From a virus: a stretch of DNA of 43,311 nucleotides. Location of the stretch: the IMG/VR virus record IMGVR_UViG_3300038415_000060, positions 1-43,311 of that record, one strand, 5' to 3'. The notes beneath the pieces are model-generated. The model had not been told where the DNA came from, searched no databases, and saw only the letters and a program-made list of their open reading frames with translations. This document shows positions 40,366 through 43,311 of this stretch, piece by piece (the first letter of the stretch is position 1; every line of letters begins with the position of its first letter). A program made the position numbers and the translations under genes.

Positions 40366-40926
40366 ATGCAAACTCGCAGAACGTTCGTGCAGTGGATGAC
40401 GATGGCGATTGGAGCAGTGGCGCTCACGGGCGGCACAATGTTCCTGACCGCATGTGGCAACGTGGCGCAGAGCATCATTATCGCGTTCCAGGGGATTCTC
40501 AGGGTCTTGGCGCAGGCCGGGGTCATCACCAATAATCCGCTGGTCGTCGCAGTCACGTCGGCGCTGGACGCGGTGCTGGGCGCGATCACGGCGTACCAGA
40601 ACGCGCCAGCGGCGGACAAGGCCACATTCGGGTTGCAGCTGGCCACGGCCATCCAGCTCGCGCAGGCCCGGTTGCAAACTTTTTGGAGCACGCTGAACGT
40701 CAGCGGGACGACAGCCATCGTGGTCGAGGGGCTGCTCACGATCCTGCTGAGCACGCTGGCATCGTTCCTGCCGCAGTTGCCCGTGCCGCCGGCAGTGGTC
40801 GAGTTGCAGGAAGCAAAGCGGCTGCCGCGGCAGATCATCTACGGGCCGGTAACGCGGTCGGACAAGCAGTTCCGCAAGGACTGCAACGCGATCTGCACGC
40901 AGCATGGCCTAGCGCCGATCTTCTAG
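40366..40926 (+). CDS. Lipoprotein with Tat-like signal
   Basis: 186 residues, with AAGGAGGAACT before the ATG. The leader has a twin-arginine-like motif TRRTFVQ (3-9), a hydrophobic core and a lipobox LTAC ending at C30, so the mature protein would be lipid-anchored outside the cytoplasmic membrane. The body is helical and hydrophobic, with a VVVALTSALDAVLGAIT-like region and another hydrophobic stretch near 118-135. Position after the endolysin suggests a lysis role (outer-membrane spanin or similar), but length and sequence do not match known spanins. Confidence 0.65.
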   Translation: MQTRRTFVQWMTMAIGAVALTGGTMFLTACGNVAQSIIIAFQGILRVLAQAGVITNNPLVVAVTSALDAVLGAITAYQNAPAADKATFGLQLATAIQLAQARLQTFWSTLNVSGTTAIVVEGLLTILLSTLASFLPQLPVPPAVVELQEAKRLPRQIIYGPVTRSDKQFRKDCNAICTQHGLAPIF

Positions 40927-40936
40927 GAGGACGACG

Positions 40937-41668
40937 ATGCCTGTCAACGGAAAACTGGGCTGCAAGCCTGCCCGAATCGACCCACGAACGCTCAAGATGT
41001 CGCGGTTGGCGCTGCCCAAGCCCCCGGCGAGGCAGATATGGTGCTCCGCCATCCCCGACTGGGGGATGATGGGCAACGACCAGCTCGGGGACTGCGTGTT
41101 CGCCGCGATGGGGCACGCGATCCAGGTGTGGTCGCGGGCCACGGGGAAGGAGTTGACCTTGCCCGACGCGGCCATCGTCGGTGCGTACTCGAAGTGGGCA
41201 GGGTACGTGCCTGGCGACCCCTCGACGGACAACGGCGCGGTGGAACTAGATATGCTGAACCTGTGGCGGCAGCAGGACTTGGGCGGCGAGAAGCTGATTG
41301 GCTACGCCGATCCCGATCCGGCCAACACGCTGCATGTCGAGCAGGCAGTGTGGCTGTTTGGCGGGCTGATGATCGGGCTGGATCTGCCAATCACGGCGCA
41401 GGATCAGGACACATGGGACGTGGTGCCGGGGAACAGCACCGACGCCGATCCTGGGTCATGGGGCGGGCACGCGGTGCATGTCATCGGGTACGACAACCGG
41501 GTGCTAACGTTCGTCACATGGGGAGCGTTGAAGCAGATGACGTGGGCGTTCTGGCAGCAGTATTGCTCAGAGAGCCACGCGCTGTTGAGCGCCCGCTGGT
41601 TGGCGGGCGCTCCACAGGAATACAGGTTTCTCGGCGACTTGCAAGCCGAGCTGGCAGGATTGTCCTAG
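40937..41668 (+). CDS. Papain-like cysteine peptidase-like protein
   Basis: 243 residues. MMGNDQLGDCVFAAMGH places C53 in a helix start. GGHAVHVIGYDN gives H178, and the following TFVTWG strand is the usual third element of papain-like/C39-like folds. I know similar phage and bacterial proteins only as hypothetical. It could cleave a virion or host protein, or act on peptidoglycan peptides as lysis partner. AGGAGGACGACG precedes the ATG. Its stop codon shares CTAG with the converging gene. Confidence 0.75.
   Translation: MPVNGKLGCKPARIDPRTLKMSRLALPKPPARQIWCSAIPDWGMMGNDQLGDCVFAAMGHAIQVWSRATGKELTLPDAAIVGAYSKWAGYVPGDPSTDNGAVELDMLNLWRQQDLGGEKLIGYADPDPANTLHVEQAVWLFGGLMIGLDLPITAQDQDTWDVVPGNSTDADPGSWGGHAVHVIGYDNRVLTFVTWGALKQMTWAFWQQYCSESHALLSARWLAGAPQEYRFLGDLQAELAGLS
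41587..41612. repeat. Perfect 10-bp inverted repeat inside the peptidase-like gene
   Basis: GAGCGCCCGC at 41587-41596 and GCGGGCGCTC at 41603-41612 pair perfectly around a 6-base loop (TGGTTG). It lies about 55 bases before the convergent gene ends. The T tract of a terminator is missing on both sides, so the role is unclear. Confidence 0.65.
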
Positions 41669-42144
41669 GTCAGCACAACCGCGCCCGAGGTCAGTACCTG
41701 GCCCGGAGGCGTGACGGCGGTGATGACCAGCGTGTCCGGAGTGAGCGTCACTTGCACGCCGTCCGGGCGCGTGACCACGGCGCCGATGGTGACGCCAGGG
41801 TTCGCATTCACGCCAGTGATGGTTGCCGAGCCGTCCTGGTTCGGAGGGGCGAGGGAAACGTCTCCCGGAGCCGATGCCGAATACTGGACGGTGTAGGTTG
41901 AGTCGATCACCATGGTTGAGCCATTCTGGTCGAGCAGCGCCAGAGTGGCGAGGGAAGTTCCGCCTACCTGAATCGTCTTCATATCGAGTTGTACCTTTCC
42001 TTGTGTGAGGTGTGGTGAGAGCAGGTTGATGAGTTGGTTGAGGGATTGGAGGATGAGGTAATCCTCGTCGGCAATATACTCCAGCTTGCGGTAGATACGC
42101 TGAAGGTCGGGATCGTGGTGTCGTGTGGGATCATCTTCGGGCAA
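41665..42144 (-). CDS. Ig-like domain protein (TTG start)
   Basis: 159 residues from TTG at 42144, preceded on the minus strand by AAAGAGGTGGCCC. The N-terminal 60 residues are helical (LQRIYRKLEYIADEDYLILQ). The C-terminal part is a bacterial Ig-like beta-sandwich (VIDSTYTVQYSASAPGDVSL, then VTRPDGVQVTLTPDTLVIT). Such proteins often end phage early or structural units. It overlaps the upstream gene by 14 bases and converges with the peptidase-like gene, sharing the CTAG stop. Confidence 0.75.
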   Translation of the reverse strand: MPEDDPTRHHDPDLQRIYRKLEYIADEDYLILQSLNQLINLLSPHLTQGKVQLDMKTIQVGGTSLATLALLDQNGSTMVIDSTYTVQYSASAPGDVSLAPPNQDGSATITGVNANPGVTIGAVVTRPDGVQVTLTPDTLVITAVTPPGQVLTSGAVVLT

Positions 42145-42337
42145 GGGCCACCTCTTTCTTTACTCGACCCTCATCGATGTCCACCACTGGAGCGATCCAG
42201 GTGGGAATGCCGGGAGGATCGGATTTGAGTTCAGCACGAAACTGGCGGGCCGGGACGATGGGGGCGCCGAGCAGCCGACGCAGGCGGGAGTTGACGCCAT
42301 CGATCATCGTCTCATCGCGATAATGCAGGAAATCCAC
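42131..42337 (-). CDS. Small hypothetical protein (GTG start)
   Basis: 68 residues from GTG at 42337. The start is set by AAGGAGG six bases upstream on the minus strand, located inside the end of the polymerase gene. Begins MDFLHYRDETMIDGVNSRL. Basic and mixed in structure, with no membrane segment. Overlaps both neighbours (26 bases with polymerase, 14 with the Ig-like gene). Function unknown. Confidence 0.65.
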   Translation of the reverse strand: MDFLHYRDETMIDGVNSRLRRLLGAPIVPARQFRAELKSDPPGIPTWIAPVVDIDEGRVKKEVALARR

Positions 42338-43311
42338 AGGCAGCCTCCTTCATGTCGGACAGGTTGGGGCCAACCTTGCACTCGGTCGCGCACCACAGAC
42401 CGTCGGGCGCGACAATGGGATGCCGCAGCAGGGGTTCCGGGGCCTCGATCACCGGCCGCATCTCGGACAGGTGCTCCTCTAGCATAGCATGGGGGAAGCA
42501 GAACCACCAAGCGTCGTGGACTTCGTTGCATAGGCCGTACTTGGAGTCGAGGCCGAGGCGCGCGAATTCCTTCTTCTTCTGCCGCATCACGCCGAATGCG
42601 AGGTTGGCGGGCAGGAAGGCCACCGCTTCCTCCGCCTGGTCGCCGTTGCGGTATTGCGACGTTTTGTAGTCCCAGACGAAGACCTCGTAGAAGCGGCGGA
42701 TGTGACCAAACGGTGATCGAAGAAATTGCTGCTCGTGAGCGAGCTGGCGCACCTTACGCTGCCACTCAAAGACACGGGGGAAGAGATTCTGAAGAAGATC
42801 GAGAAATCCTTTTGCAACTTTCTCACCTGCAAAGTGTTCGAGATTTTCCTGATACAACCTTCGAGCTCCCATGCCAAATCCCACTCCAAGTATCGAAGGC
42901 TTGGCTTGCTTATCTCTGACACGTTTGCGATCAGGGTCACTTCTGAACCATCGGAACCTCTCCATGAGCTCGACATCGTCTTCCTCCATGATCTGCGGCG
43001 TCCAACATTTGAGAAAGCATCCCGCCACGAACGAGTGCATGTCCAGCCGCGCCATCCGCATGTAGGACGCGTCTTCCGCGCAGAAGCCGGTGGTGAGGAC
43101 GTGGAACGCTTTGTAGTCCCATTTGGTGATGATGTGGCCGTCAGGAGCGGCGAACACGCGCTTGACGGCTTCGGCGAGCCGGGAGTGCTCGGGGATGTTC
43201 TGCACGTTCGGGTTGCGGGAAGTGAGTTGCCCGGTGGCGGTGTCGAAGGTGAAGGTCGTGTGCACGCGCCCGTCGGCATGGGGCCGGAAGCCTTCGATGT
43301 ACGTCCCACGC
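42312..43311 (-). CDS. DNA polymerase A, C-terminal part (5' partial)
   Basis: The frame is open to the right edge. The visible 333 codons cover the palm and fingers of a family A polymerase: TATGQLTSRNPNVQNIP, motif A WDYKAFHV (D at 43118-43116), motif B DKQAKPSILGVGFGMG (K at about 42902-42900) and motif C EVHDAWWF (HD at about 42515). It would replicate the phage genome. Compared with E. coli Pol I, the motif A glutamate is His, the O-helix Phe is Leu and its Tyr is Phe, and motif C has HDA rather than HDE. Both metal-binding aspartates are kept, so it is probably active. Exonuclease domains lie outside the window. Confidence 0.9.
   Translation of the reverse strand, partial: RGTYIEGFRPHADGRVHTTFTFDTATGQLTSRNPNVQNIPEHSRLAEAVKRVFAAPDGHIITKWDYKAFHVLTTGFCAEDASYMRMARLDMHSFVAGCFLKCWTPQIMEEDDVELMERFRWFRSDPDRKRVRDKQAKPSILGVGFGMGARRLYQENLEHFAGEKVAKGFLDLLQNLFPRVFEWQRKVRQLAHEQQFLRSPFGHIRRFYEVFVWDYKTSQYRNGDQAEEAVAFLPANLAFGVMRQKKKEFARLGLDSKYGLCNEVHDAWWFCFPHAMLEEHLSEMRPVIEAPEPLLRHPIVAPDGLWCATECKVGPNLSDMKEAACGFPALSR

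Noticed and set aside
1-43311. tRNA genes, integrase or attachment sites
   Set aside because: Scanning by eye for T-loop-like sequence and tyrosine or serine recombinase motifs gave nothing convincing. Absence cannot be proven without a search tool.

Overview
The window is a 43 kb piece of a tailed double-stranded DNA phage (Caudoviricetes) or a closely related prophage. The call rests on a large terminase subunit, portal, scaffold-like protein and HK97-type capsid protein in the usual order, followed by tail proteins, a T4-type lysozyme and a family A DNA polymerase. I see no tape-measure gene: the long proteins after the capsid are beta-rich and secreted-looking, and long helical virion proteins sit late in the cluster. 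This favours a short-tailed (podovirus-like) particle. The DNA is GC-rich. The exported beta-helix proteins, whose predicted cleavage sites all precede a glutamine, remind me of Acidobacteriota surface proteins, so a host in that group is a reasonable but unproven guess. Both window ends cut through genes.

Layout: (1) 1-1379, minus strand: four small accessory genes with 4-base overlaps, the last with an Ala-rich tandem-repeat tail leaving the window. (2) 1380-2053: divergent spacer with two doubtful overlapping ORFs and a start-stop codon pair behind a strong ribosome binding site. (3) 2054-8096, plus strand: a ribbon-helix-helix protein, then glycosyltransferases, an NAD-dependent epimerase and SAM methyltransferases, interleaved with small lower-GC genes. 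(4) 8080-14757: small zinc-finger-like proteins, TerL, small genes, portal, then an S4-domain protein and an HTH protein. (5) 13858-15101: very short, very basic peptides. (6) 15111-19077: small virion or unknown proteins, scaffold-like protein, major capsid protein and two tandem paralogues. (7) 19158-30481: five consecutive genes with N-terminal export signals, including 1074 and 1918 residue proteins. (8) 30491-38949: neck/tail proteins, a GNAT-like protein, helical proteins that may be internal virion or ejection proteins, and another basic protein. (9) 38946-41668: lysis region with holin candidates, lysozyme, a lipoprotein with a Tat-like signal and a papain-like protein. (10) 41665-43311, minus strand: an Ig-like protein, a small protein and the C-terminal part of DNA polymerase A, converging on the late genes.

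The plus-strand genes are almost gapless, with many ATGA or GTGA overlaps, which suggests one long, translationally coupled late transcription unit. Third codon positions are C-rich in the left half and G-rich in the right half. The most unusual items are the micropeptides with the S4 protein beside the portal, the run of exported virion-module proteins, and altered active-site residues in the polymerase.
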